A DNA stretch of 64,000 bases from Closterium sp. Naga37s-1 (Eukaryota > Streptophyta > Zygnematophyceae > Desmidiales > Closteriaceae). The stretch lies in the NCBI GenBank assembly GCA_947471745.1, contig CANJKZ010000823.1:310001-374000 (forward strand), in the 5' to 3' direction. A program made the position numbers and the translations under genes. Under the pieces are notes generated by a model. The model was not told the DNA's origin and did no database searches. It worked only from the letters and a program-made list of their open reading frames with translations. This document shows positions 1 to 9,600 of this stretch, piece by piece (the first letter of the stretch is position 1; each line of letters starts with the position of its first letter).

Positions 1-27
1 AGCAGCAGCAGCAGCAGCAGCAGCAGT
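1..27. repeat. (AGC)n microsatellite
   Basis: About nine AGC units open the window. They lie inside the intron that follows exon 4 of the minus-strand subtilase gene, where they read as CTG repeats in the transcript. Confidence 0.9.
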
Positions 28-100
28 AGAGAAATGCGGTAAACACCAGCAGGTGCCTCCCAACCAGCCTCCCATCCACCCACCCTCCACACCGACACAC

Positions 101-3100
101 CTTGAGCGCTTGCAGGTACGGCAGGTCGTTGAAATACCGCGAGATGGCCCCGCCAAACGAGCACGAGAGCACATCCACGCCGTCGGATACGGCCGCATCA
201 ACGGCTGCGCGGATGTCTGACTGAAACGCCCCCGCCTCCCCCGCGGGTGTGACCCAGAGCGCTTTGTAGGTGGCTAGGCGGGCCCGGGGAGCGACGCCAG
301 AGATAGAGCCGAGGGTGCGCGTGGGGGAGAGGGTGAGAGGCACGTTGGCGTTGCCTGCTGCTGCGCTGTGGGTTGTGGGAGTGGGTGAGAGGGGAGGGAG
401 TAGAGAACGAAAGGGTTGAGAGTTGAGAGAACGGCGGCATCAATGGCTGCGCGGATGTCTGACTGGAATGTTCTCCCCCGCCGCTGACTTGCGCACGCCC
501 GCCGCGAAGCAACGCCTGTAACAACCAACCGCACCCCACTCACATTCTAACCACACACTCACTCGCCCGCCCGCCAATCCACGCACGTGCCGTGCCCATC
601 GCCATCCCGCGGTGACAGAAAGTCCTTCGCCTTGTTTACTCCCGCCGACGACTTGCGCACGCCCGCACCCAGCCACCCCACACCCACCGACTGACCCCAC
701 ACATTCCAACCCACCCACCCCCCACCCTCCCCCCACCCACCCACGCACCTGGCACACCACGTGCCATGCCCGTCTCCGTCGCGCGGGGAGAGAAAGTCCT
801 TCTCCTTGTTGACTCCCGCCGACGACTTGCGCACGCCCGCACCCACTCACACCCACTGACCCCACTCACCTTCTAATCCACGCACACATCAGTGCCCCAC
901 GAACCCACTAACCCGCACCCCACCCACCCACGCACGCACGCACCTGGCACACCACGTGCCGTGCTTGTCCCCGTCGCGAGGCGACAGAAAGTCCGTCTTC
1001 TTGTCCACCCCAGCCGACGACTTGCTCACCCCCGCCGCGAAGCATGGCCATACCGCCCGCATCGCACCCCCCCACCCCCCGCCCACCCACCCACGCACCT
1101 GGCACACCACGTGCCATGCCCGTCCCCGTCGCGCGGCGACATAAAGTCCTTCTCCTTGTTTACTCCCGCCGACGACTTGCGCACGCCCGCCGCGAAGAAC
1201 CGAGCGCCGATGAGCTTGCGCGAGCAGAGCGACTGGGGGAAGTCCCGAGTCGCCTGGCATTTTCCGCGCCACCTGCGGGGTACAGGGCCGTACGGATTGG
1301 CCGGCTGGGGGAGAGGGGGGGGGGGGGGGGGGAGGAAATGAAGGAGGGGGAAGGGACGGGTTGGGGGCGGGGAGGGTTTGGGAGCGGAGGAAGAAGAAAG
1401 AGCTCCTGAATACTGCGAGAGGGAGAAGGAAGAGCTCCCCGCACCATACTGCTTCTCTACGTGCTCACGCATTGTGATTGTGGGAATTGTGGGGGTTCTC
1501 ACTGTGTGTTAGCGAATGACGGGTGTTCCGGCCACACGCCGGTGCAAATCACACCCTTTCCACTTCGATACTGCTGAGACGCTACCCGCTAACATATTGT
1601 GCTAATAATTCGCTTTCAACACTTACTGTATTAGCGAAAGACGGGTGTTCCGGCCACACGCCAGTGTCAATCACTCCCACAATCACCCCCTCCCCCGCGT
1701 TATCCTGCCCGCCATTCGCCGCCCACAGGGACCCGGGCAGCCTAAGAAACCCCGGCGAATCAGTCATCAGTTTTCTCCTCCTCACGCTGCCCGCCTGCCC
1801 GCCCTCCTGCCCGCCCCCCGCGTCCTCGGGCAGCCGAGAAAAAGTATCCGGGCCGCGAAAACTAGTGCTACTAGTTAGCGCGGGTAGGTATTCGTCCTCC
1901 TCCACCGCCGCTACAGCGGGGTGAAGCTTTAATCTCCTCGCCTCCGCTGACGTCAGCGAGGCGGCAAAGCCGTTGGAGGTGTAAGTGTAACTGCGCGGGA
2001 GAGGCGCGGGGAGAGGAGGCAAACGGGGAAAGCAAAAGCGGTAAGGTAGGGGAGAGAGTGAGGGGGAGGGGGCGGGGGAGAGGACGCAAACGGGGAATGC
2101 AGAGGGGGCAAATCAGGAAAAGGGCAAAGGGGAACGCGGAAGATGCAGACGAGGGGAGATGGAGGAATCGGGAATGGGAGAGAGTAAAGGCGAGGGGGAG
2201 AAGGGGCGCGCGGAATGGGAGATTCGCATTGCACGGGGAAGCGAGAAGAGTACTGAGAGAGATGCGCGCAACTTCCATTCCCCCCCACTGCCTTCACCAA
2301 ACTCCCCCCTTTCCCCCTATTCCCACCGCCCTCCTTCGCTCACCTTGGGATGTGCTCCTTTACAAGCACATTCACTACCAGCCACACACCTCTGGTAAAT
2401 CGCGCGGCTCGGGATGTCGAGTGTCGCCAGCAGCTGCCTGTGCGACTGCTTCAGGAATCGCACGAACGATCGCACGTGCGGCATACGGACATCAGGGCGC
2501 GTCAATCGAGGAATTCGCGATTTCCCTTCGCTTATTGACAAATTTATATTTCCCTTTACCCCGCCTGTAGCCTGCACACTCACACTCCCCTCCAGCCATT
2601 CCTGATTGTTGCTTTCCCCTTGAACAGCCGTAGAAGTCGCCGCTTCGTTATAACCAGATCCATTAACGATAGAAGAGCTGGAATTAGTGTTGTTCCCCGA
2701 AGGAGTTAGAAGCCCTTCCCCTCCCACTACCCCCTCTCCTTCGCCCTCCCCTTCCCCCTCTCCCTCTCCTTCCGCTTCATCATCCTCGTTATCAGGCAAC
2801 GCGGTAGCAGACAAGCCGGGCAGCCCACCACGGTACGACAACACGGGTGGCACGGACGCTAGAGTCACAATATACTGTTTCCGAAAAGCGCTTCTACTAC
2901 TAACGAGGATAGGCGCGACTCGAGCTGTCCGATTTCCGACTACTTCCCCCGCCGACACGCCTACAGCTGAGTCTCGAGTCGCGTCGAAAGACGGTGCTCC
3001 TGCAGCAGCCGCGCGAACTACTGGCGAGAGTGACAATAACGAGGTCCACGTCAGCATGCAGACTACCGTTATCAGCGCCGCCGATCTTCCGCGATACCAG

Positions 3101-3210
3101 CTCCTACTAGTTGCGGAAAGCCGCATTCGCCGGTGCGCGGCGCGGGGTGTCCGCTTCTGAGGCGCCTCCGAAATCGAAGCGCGTGTCGTGGACGAATGGG
3201 AAAGAGCCAT
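101..3210 (-). CDS. Subtilisin-like serine protease (S8/plant subtilase), 5' four exons, partial
   Basis: Secreted subtilase, cut off by the left window edge. Exons (minus): 3210-2390, 1990-1627, 1304-1099, 365-101; phases close (2,0,2,0). Exon 1 has a basic start, a hydrophobic segment ending in SPVVRAAAA (signal peptide) and the first half of an I9 prodomain (QYIVTLAS), interrupted by an acidic low-complexity insert with a GE dipeptide run. Exon 2 finishes I9 (SYTYTSNGFAASLT) and gives the catalytic Asp in GVIDTGVWPEHPSF. Exon 3 gives RRWRGKC, RKLIGARFF and the catalytic His in DGDGHGT. Exon 4 gives GVAPRARLATYKALW and SDIRAAVDAAVSDGVDVLS. The oxyanion Asn and catalytic Ser must lie beyond position 1. 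The start is either ATG 3210 or ATG 3126; the second sits closer to the hydrophobic segment, and longer upstream frames lack a signal peptide. The introns carry copies of exon edges (see repeats). Confidence 0.88.
366..1098 (-). repeat. Tandem copies of the subtilase His-exon donor edge
   Basis: Downstream of full exon 3 (ending at 1099) the same 3' part of the exon recurs with donors at about 944 and 749, a truncated copy at about 585-660 and a remnant at about 475-509. Spacing is about 155, 195 and 174 bp. Copies at 944-1041 (SPRDGDKHGT) and 749-840 (SPRDGDGHGT) still encode the His motif and end in the same CCAG/GTGCGTG donor. The copy at 585-660 keeps DGDGHGT but has lost the bases just before the donor. 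At 431-470 a copy of part of exon 4 (QSDIRAAIDAA) is also present. These look like tandem duplications running from inside an exon into its intron. Confidence 0.8.
1505..1560 (-). repeat. Second copy of the subtilase exon-2 donor edge
   Basis: A second copy of TGVWPEHPSFANT followed by a GTGAGA donor lies about 116 bp downstream of the real end of exon 2 (1627, donor GTAAGT). It is a donor-edge duplication inside intron 2. Confidence 0.8.
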
Positions 3211-4504
3211 CGCGGGATGAAATCGCGGGAGCGCGCGGGAGGCAACAGCTTGTTTTCTTCTAGTCGAATCTTTGACTAGCGCGCGTCTCGTAGTCGAATT
3301 CGTATTATCAAGTCGTCGACGAAGCTTCTCGAGAGGCCCACTCCGTGAGGAGCATAAACGCCGCATTATGCGTTTGAGTGGTGTTCGCGCGGTGCGGGGG
3401 ATTCTAGTTCGAGTAAGAAACGAAGTCGCATTATGTAGCTCGTGGCGTAAGTGCCGTCTACGAGGTGAGAAAACATGCCGCTTTCTAGAAACGGAGCCCT
3501 GAGTTCGGCGAGTGGCAGCAGCAGCCTTGTTTATTGCGGGAGTCCGGCGTCGGCATGCGACGAGCGTGCGACGTTGTGCTGCGACGTTGTCGTCCGAGCA
3601 TGTTCGCGAGCGAGGTGTCATTTTCTGCAATTCTCTAGAAGCCATTCCCGAATAGCGTGTTCTAGAAGCTCGAATCTTGAGATGCGTCAAAAGCCGTCTC
3701 TTTCCTGAATCGCGCATGCTAAGGTCGAGTGACTCGCAATGAGTGCCATTGGATGTAAACATAATAGCCTGGTCGTTATATCTCGTTTCAGCGGGTCAAG
3801 CCAACGAACAGGATAAACAATCCCTTTTTCGGCAATTAGGATAAGGCGACTCGCATCACAATGCTCACGAGAACCCAACTGTGGTTGTAGAGAATTCAAG
3901 CGAACGACCATCATCGGTCCATTGCCCCCTAATTGCCAGGCCGCAGGTAACCAGCCAAGTAATCAGCCCTGGTTCTTATCACGGCTCCCCTTCATCAGCA
4001 ATTGCAGCACGCGCCTCGTGAAGAATTGAGATTTGCTCTGATGGCAGCTGTACATTCGAAGGTGATGGGATTGACGAGCCGCTCACACGAGACCCCATTC
4101 TTAATTGATGAATCAGGGGCACGAGACGTACTTCAGCGTAATGTTTTGTAGTGGAGCAAAGAAACCGATTGTTCGAACTGCAACCGGAACTCGGGAGGGA
4201 TCCTGACTTCCACAACAAACACGACCTACGAGAAGGGAGCTGAATGAGTGCGGTGCGTTACGTGGGGCAAGTGATTGGGTTATCATCGCCAGTCCCGGTG
4301 TTCACAAGTTCGTGCGTGCGCCAGCCCACAGAGCCATCCCCAACACCTCTGATCTTGTTCCATTAACGAAAGTGCTTACTGTGCTGCTCCCTCTGTCTTG
4401 GAGTGCAGCCCAGTCACATAAGCGGACAAAGCTCTGTACTTGTTATGAGTTGCAGAACAGAGTTGATTGGAAAACAAATAAATAACTGTTACATTATGGA
4501 CTGA
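3211..4504. other. Intergenic, no gene recognised
   Basis: 5' flank of the subtilase followed by host sequence up to the Gypsy target site (GGATA, 4505-4509). Open frames here show no domain, repeat or signal I can recognise. Confidence 0.5.
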
Positions 4505-4726
4505 GGATATGTTACGGGTGCAATGAATCGAGGTGGCGAGGATTGCACTAGAGTGTTCAATGAGTACAAAACATGAGCGAAGGCATGAGAGAATTCTTAT
4601 ACGCGAAAATTGCAAACGGTAACGCGGTGCGTGCGAGCTAGCTAGTGCTACGCTGGCGCGAGGTTCGGGCTAGTCCCGAAGCGTAGGCCGACTTGGCTGC
4701 TCCAGCAGTGCGATGTTTGGTGAAAC

Positions 4727-5071
4727 TGTCATAGGTCCACTGGTGATCCCCGATAGATCCTAGGGAAGGGTTACAGGCTCGTTGTCCTGGGGGGTTATGG
4801 GCACACTAACCCGCTACTAACCAAGCCCTTTTATCCCAGTGGTCTAGTGACTGGGATTCTGACATGGTATCAGAGCGAAGGTCTCGGGTTCGAATCCCAG
4901 TGTGTGCACTTCGGGCATCCCAGTGCGGGGGGGTGTCAGAGGTCCACTGGTGATCCCTGATAGATCCTAGGGAAGGGTTACAGGCTCGTTGTCCTAGGGG
5001 GTTATGGGCGCACTGACCCGCTACTTAACAAGCCCTTTTATCCCAGTGGTCTAGTGACTGGGATTCTGACA
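4727..5071 (+). mobile_element. TRIM-1: miniature LTR retrotransposon with tRNA-like promoter
   Basis: A 345-bp element with two 138-bp LTRs (4727-4864, 4934-5071), each starting TGTCA and ending TGACA. The LTRs flank only 69 bp. The PBS TGGTATCAGAGC (4865-4876) begins directly after the 5' LTR and matches the initiator-Met PBS used by many plant LTR elements. A G7 tract (4927-4933) directly precedes the 3' LTR as polypurine tract. The target duplication GAAAC is at 4722-4726 and 5072-5076. The uninterrupted site is present in the sister Gypsy LTR near 26837-26845. There is no coding capacity, so it must be moved in trans. Confidence 0.93.
4840..4897 (+). promoter_or_regulatory. tRNA-like A and B boxes (possible Pol III promoter) in TRIM-1
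   Basis: TGGTCTAGTGACTGG (4840-4854, in the end of the 5' LTR) fits an A box. GGTTCGAATCC (4887-4897, just after the PBS) is a perfect B box. The starts are 47 bp apart, within the tRNA/SINE range. The 3' LTR has the A box but no following B box. The same pair is conserved in TRIM-2. Confidence 0.7.
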
Positions 5072-5218
5072 GAAACAGTGCGCGCGAAGTTGGCGAAGCC
5101 CCGTTAGCAGTAATGGGCAAACAACGGCTGCTGCTGTACGCGATGTGGACGGTCGCGGTAAGGAATAGCGAGAAAAATCCTCACACTACCCCCCCCCCCC
5201 CTCAAGAAGCCCCCTCCG

Positions 5219-5577
5219 CTACGCGAGTGCGTGCATATCGCGGAAACCCCGGCTCCTCATGTACACTTGCAAGGGAGAGTGGTTTTCGATGTTGGTCACG
5301 GGCACCCAGCTATCCTCAGTTGGCGTGCGGTCCTTCCAGCGAACGAGGAACTCGATCCTCTTGATGCCTGTGGGGTGGCGAATCCGATGGCTCTAGATTT
5401 TTTCGGGCTCGATGATCGGCTCTGATGCAGGGCGAGTCATGGATGGCGGGCGGTGACGAGGCAGTTGGCTCGTGCTTGGGATGTAAGGGCGAAGCAGGCT
5501 GACGTGGAATGATGGGCTGATGTACCAGTCTGTCGGCAACAGTAAGTGGGCGGTAACTGGGGTGGTCATGTGGCTGA
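5219..5577 (-). pseudogene. Gypsy pol 3' end with chromodomain
   Basis: Continuation of the integrase reading frame on the far side of Copia-1. The minus strand encodes a chromodomain-like segment (EPEKI, SHRIRHPTG, FLVRWKDRTPTEDSWVP, NIENHSPLQVYM), then a TAG stop at 5219. One stop codon lies within the domain at a position where Leu is usual. Chromodomains at this place define chromoviruses and are thought to steer integration to marked chromatin. The polypurine tract and 3' LTR follow within 35 bp. Confidence 0.82.
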
Positions 5578-5696
5578 TGTCAGATTTATATGACAGAGCT
5601 ACTGTAGGCTATAGGGGGGTAGCACATATGGGGTACAGTTTTCTAGGGTTTGCATTTGTACCCAACTTTCCCTTATTCATTCCTCGTTTCTTCTCA
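5578..5696 (+). repeat. Copia-1 5' LTR
   Basis: 119 bp, TGTCAG to TTCTCA, followed without a gap by the PBS. Confidence 0.95.
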
Positions 5697-6625
5697 TGGT
5701 ATCGAGCAGGTTCCCTAGTGGGAACGATTCCTAGGGCCCACCACCACGAAATTTTTTTTCCTGCCCGGAGCGCGCTTCGCTCAGGCCCGAGTCGCGCCCT
5801 GTGTGCTCCCCCTACCGTCGCGCCCTCGCTAGGCCCCTCACGGCCCCGTCGCGTCGCCCTTAGCGGCCCCCTCACGGCTCGTCGCGCCGCCCCTTACGGC
5901 CCTTCGTGCCGCCCTTACGGCCCGTCGCGCCGCCCTTACGGCCCCTCGTGCCGCCCCTTACGGCCCCTCGCGCCGTCCCTTACGGCCCCTCGCGCGGCCC
6001 CTTACGCCCCTTACGGCCCCTCTCGCGGCCCCTCACGGCCCCCTACGGCTCGTCGCCGCCCTCCGCGGCCCCGCCACCTACCTGTGCGGCCCCGCCACCT
6101 ACCTGTGCGGCCCCGCCACCTACCTGCGGCCCCGCCACCTACTAGCGGCCCCGCCACCTACCTGCGGCCCCGCCACCTACCAGTGGCCCCGCCACCTACC
6201 CGCGGCCCCGCCACCTACCTGTGCTGGCCCCGCCACCTACCTGCGGCCCCGCCACCTACCAGCGGCCCCGCCACCTACCTGCGGCCCCGCCACCTACTAG
6301 CGGCCCCGCCACCTACCTGCGGCCCCGCCGCCTCCTCTCAGCGGCCTCGCCGCCTCCTCCCAGCGGCCCCGGACGCCGCCCTCTCAGCGGCCCCGCCGCG
6401 CCGCCAAGTAGCCGAGCCGCCCAGCCGCCGAGCCGCCCAGCAGCCGAGCAGCCCAGAAGCCGAGCCGCCGAGCCGCCCAGCAACCGAGCCGCCGAGCCGC
6501 CCAGCAGCCGAGCCGCCGAGCCGCCCTGCAGCCGAGCCACCCGAGCCGCCCTGTCCGGTAAGAGCAGCGCCTCTTTCACAGCACTGCCCTCACCCTATTG
6601 TTTGCGCTGCTAGTCTACTGCTGTC
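5697..6625 (+). other. Copia-1 leader with C-rich tandem repeats
   Basis: A 929-bp leader between PBS and gag. From about 5820 it is a run of C-rich units (CGGCCCCTC type), and from about 6062 to 6330 it holds some 13 copies of a 19-bp unit (CGGCCCCGCCACCTACCTG type), then GCCGAGCCGCC repeats. A long frame crosses it, but its product is pure repeat and probably not translated. Copia-2 has a leader of the same style but with other units. Confidence 0.75.
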
Positions 6626-9600
6626 ATGGCTACCCCTAGTGTCCTCGCTTTTGACGCTGAGGGTCGGGCCATTGACTTTGACGTCTGGATAGATGACCTG
6701 CAGCTTTTCTTACAGTGCGACAGAGCAGACGGCCTCTCCCTCTTTGACCTCACTTCTGGTGCCTCCCCTGCCCCCGCTGCTGATGCTGACGCCACTGTTC
6801 GCTCACAGTGGGCCACGCGCGATGCTGCTGCACGTCTTGCTGTGCGTCGCCACCTGCCTACCTCTGAGCGTGCGCACTTTAGCCAGTACAAGAGTGCTCA
6901 CACCTTGTACGACGCTGTAGTTGCGCGCTACTCCTCCCCTGCCACTGCTGCACTGAGCCGCCTCATGCTACCGTACCTCTTCCCTGACCTTGCTGCCTTT
7001 CCCACAGTCGCTGACCTCATTACGCACCTCCGCACTAGTGACACTCGCTACCGCGCTGCGCTTCCTGCTGAGTTCTGCGCCAAGAACCCCCCCCCCATGT
7101 ACATCACCCTCTACTACATAGTCACCCGGCTCCCTGACTCCCTTCGCGTAGTCAGGGACCACTTCCTCTCAGTTTGCCCCACCACTCTCACCGTTGACCT
7201 CCTCGAGAAGTCCCTCCTAGCAGCAGAGAAGAGCATAGTCGCTGTAGGAGCCTCTCGTGGTGACCCTCGCACCCCCATCTTTGAGGGGTGTTCCCCCTCC
7301 CCCCTTTTGCCCTCTGTTGCCTCTGCTGCTGCGGCCGACCTCGTTGGGCTTGAGTCGGTCGGTGCGGCGTCTACCCCTAGCGGGAGACGCCGCCCTGGCA
7401 AGGGCAAGGGGGGCAGGGGCACTGGAGGAGCTAGCGGGGGCGGTGGAGGCGGCGGTGGAGGCAGTGGAGGGGGTGGGGGTGGCGGTGGGGGTGGTGGTGG
7501 GGGTGGAGGTGTCGGTGGCGGCGGTGGAGGCGGAGGCGGCGGCGGCGGTGGCGGTGGGAGCGGAGGTAGCGGCGGTGGAGGAGGCGGCGGCGGAGGAGGT
7601 GGAGCTGGTCGGGGTGGCGCTGCGCAGAGGGTCGGCTCCGGTGGTGGTCAGCGCCAGCAGCAGCAGCAGCAGCAGCGCACTCGTGACATTCCCCCCCCTC
7701 AGCAGCTCCGTGAGTGGTACGCTGCACGCCAGCGGGGTGGGGGTACTGGTCCGTGCACCTACGTCCTCCGCACCGGCGACCGCGCGGGTGACCAGTGCGG
7801 GGGTGCGCACTCCACCCAGCGCTGCTTTGGCCGCCTGACGGACGCTTGGCGTCACCAGTTCCCTGAGGCCACTGAGATCCCCCGCTGGGGTGAGCTGTCT
7901 AGGGCGGGTGTCGCTGTCTTTGACCTTGACTTTGATGCTATTCTTGCTGCTATGTATACTGTGACTATTAGTGATGAGGGTGACTGTTACCGGTGTTTTC
8001 CGCCCGACCCGGGCATTGAGACTGCTGCTCTAGGTACTGGTGAGGCTGCTGCTCTAGGTGCTAGCGAGGCTGCTGCTCTAGGTGCGTCTGCTCCCTCAGG
8101 TGCTGGTGAGTCTGCTCTCTCAGGTTCTGCGTCGGCTTCGGCCTCCCACACCTTCACCCTTGACTCGGGGGCTTCTCGCTCCTTCTTTCGAGACCGCACC
8201 ACACTCACGCCGCTTGGCCGGCCAGTTGCGGTCTCTCTGGCAGACCCCTCTGGGGGTCCTGTCCTTGCTCACTTCTCCACTGTCCTCCCGTGTCCGGCGG
8301 CCCCCTCTGGCACCCTGTCTGGTCTTTACCTCCCCTCATTCTCTACGAACTTGGTGAGTGGTGCTGACCTACAGGATGCGGGGGTTCACCAGTTCACTCC
8401 TGCGAGTCAGCGGGTGACCCACTGCACGGACGCTCGGACTGGCCGACACCTGGCCACGTTTACCCGTCGGCCGGGGTCGAGCCTGTACACCCTGACCACT
8501 GCGTCTCCTCCAGTCACTGCGTCTGGTCAGGTAGCTGCGTCGGGTCAGGTGTTTGCTGCAGCGTCCAGGTCTGGTCCTGAGTCTGCCCCCTGTTCGTGTC
8601 GCCTCCTGTCTCACGAGACTCTCCTCTGGCACCACCGCCTTGGTCACCCCTCCCTGCTTCGTCTCCGAGGCATGGCCTCCCGTGTCCTTGTCTCTGGTCT
8701 TCCCCGGTCCCTCCCTCCCCTTCCTCCGGGGCCCGGCCCTACCTGCGTCCCTTGTGTCGAGGGGCGGCAGCGGGCTGCCCCTCACTCCTCCCAGTTTCCT
8801 CCGACAGAGGCCCCGCTGCAGATGCTTCACATGGACGTGTGGGGCCCGGCCCGCGTCCATGGACAGGGTCACGAGCACTACTTCCTGCTGGTGGTTGACG
8901 ACTACTCGCGTTACACCACAGTCTTCCCCTTGCGCAGCAAGGGTGATGTCACTGAGGTGTTGATCGACTGGATCCGCGCAGCTCGTCTCCAGCTCAGGCA
9001 GAGCTTCGGCTCGGACTTTCCTGTTCTGCGTCTGCACTCTGACAGAGGTGGAGAGTTCTCCTCTGGCCTTCTGCGAGCCTACTGTCGTGCGCGAGGCATC
9101 CGCCAGACCTTCACGCTTCCGGACTCTCCACAGCAAAATGGGATTGCTGAGCGCCGCATTGGCATGGTCATGGACGTCGCCCGTACGTCCATGATGCATG
9201 CGGCTGCCCCCCATTTTCTGTGGCCGTTTGCGGTTCGGTACGCGGCGCATCAGATCAACCTTCACCCTAGGGTCTCCAGGCCGGAGACCTCCCCAGCTTT
9301 GCTGTGGACGGGGAAGGTTGGCGATGCGTCTGCGTTCCGTGTCTGGGGATCTCGGGCGTTTGTCCGCGACTTGTCTGCGGACAAGCTGTCCCCTCGTGCT
9401 GCTCCTTGCGTCTTCCTTGGCTTCCCCCCTGACGCGCCAGGGTGGCAGTTCTACCACCCCACCTCTCGCCGTGTTCTGTCCTCCCAGGACGTCACGTTTG
9501 ACGAGTCGGTCCCCTACTACCGCCTCTTCCCCTACCGCACTCCGTCCCTCCCCCCACCACCGCTCTTCCTTGTTCCAGGTCCCCCCCCGGTAGACCCCCT

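Larger units (their letters stand above)
4510..5185 (-). repeat. Gypsy 3' LTR, interrupted by TRIM-1
   Basis: In plus orientation it starts TGTTACGGG and ends CCTCACA. It pairs with the other LTR at 26626-26877 and 32865-32939 along its length, apart from the TRIM insertion and point differences. Confidence 0.88.

Noticed and set aside
4840..4920. Stand-alone tRNA gene
   Set aside because: A and B boxes are present, but no complete cloverleaf is evident and the A box lies in an LTR; it is part of the TRIM.
5520..6692. 390-codon open frame rich in RPRHLP repeats
   Set aside because: It starts inside host/Gypsy sequence, crosses the Copia-1 LTR and follows the C-rich leader repeats; its product is repeat sequence only.
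7217..7855. Long minus-strand frames opposite the Copia-1 Gly-rich tract
   Set aside because: Shadow of GGN codons; no start context or domain, and the plus-strand Gag explains the region.
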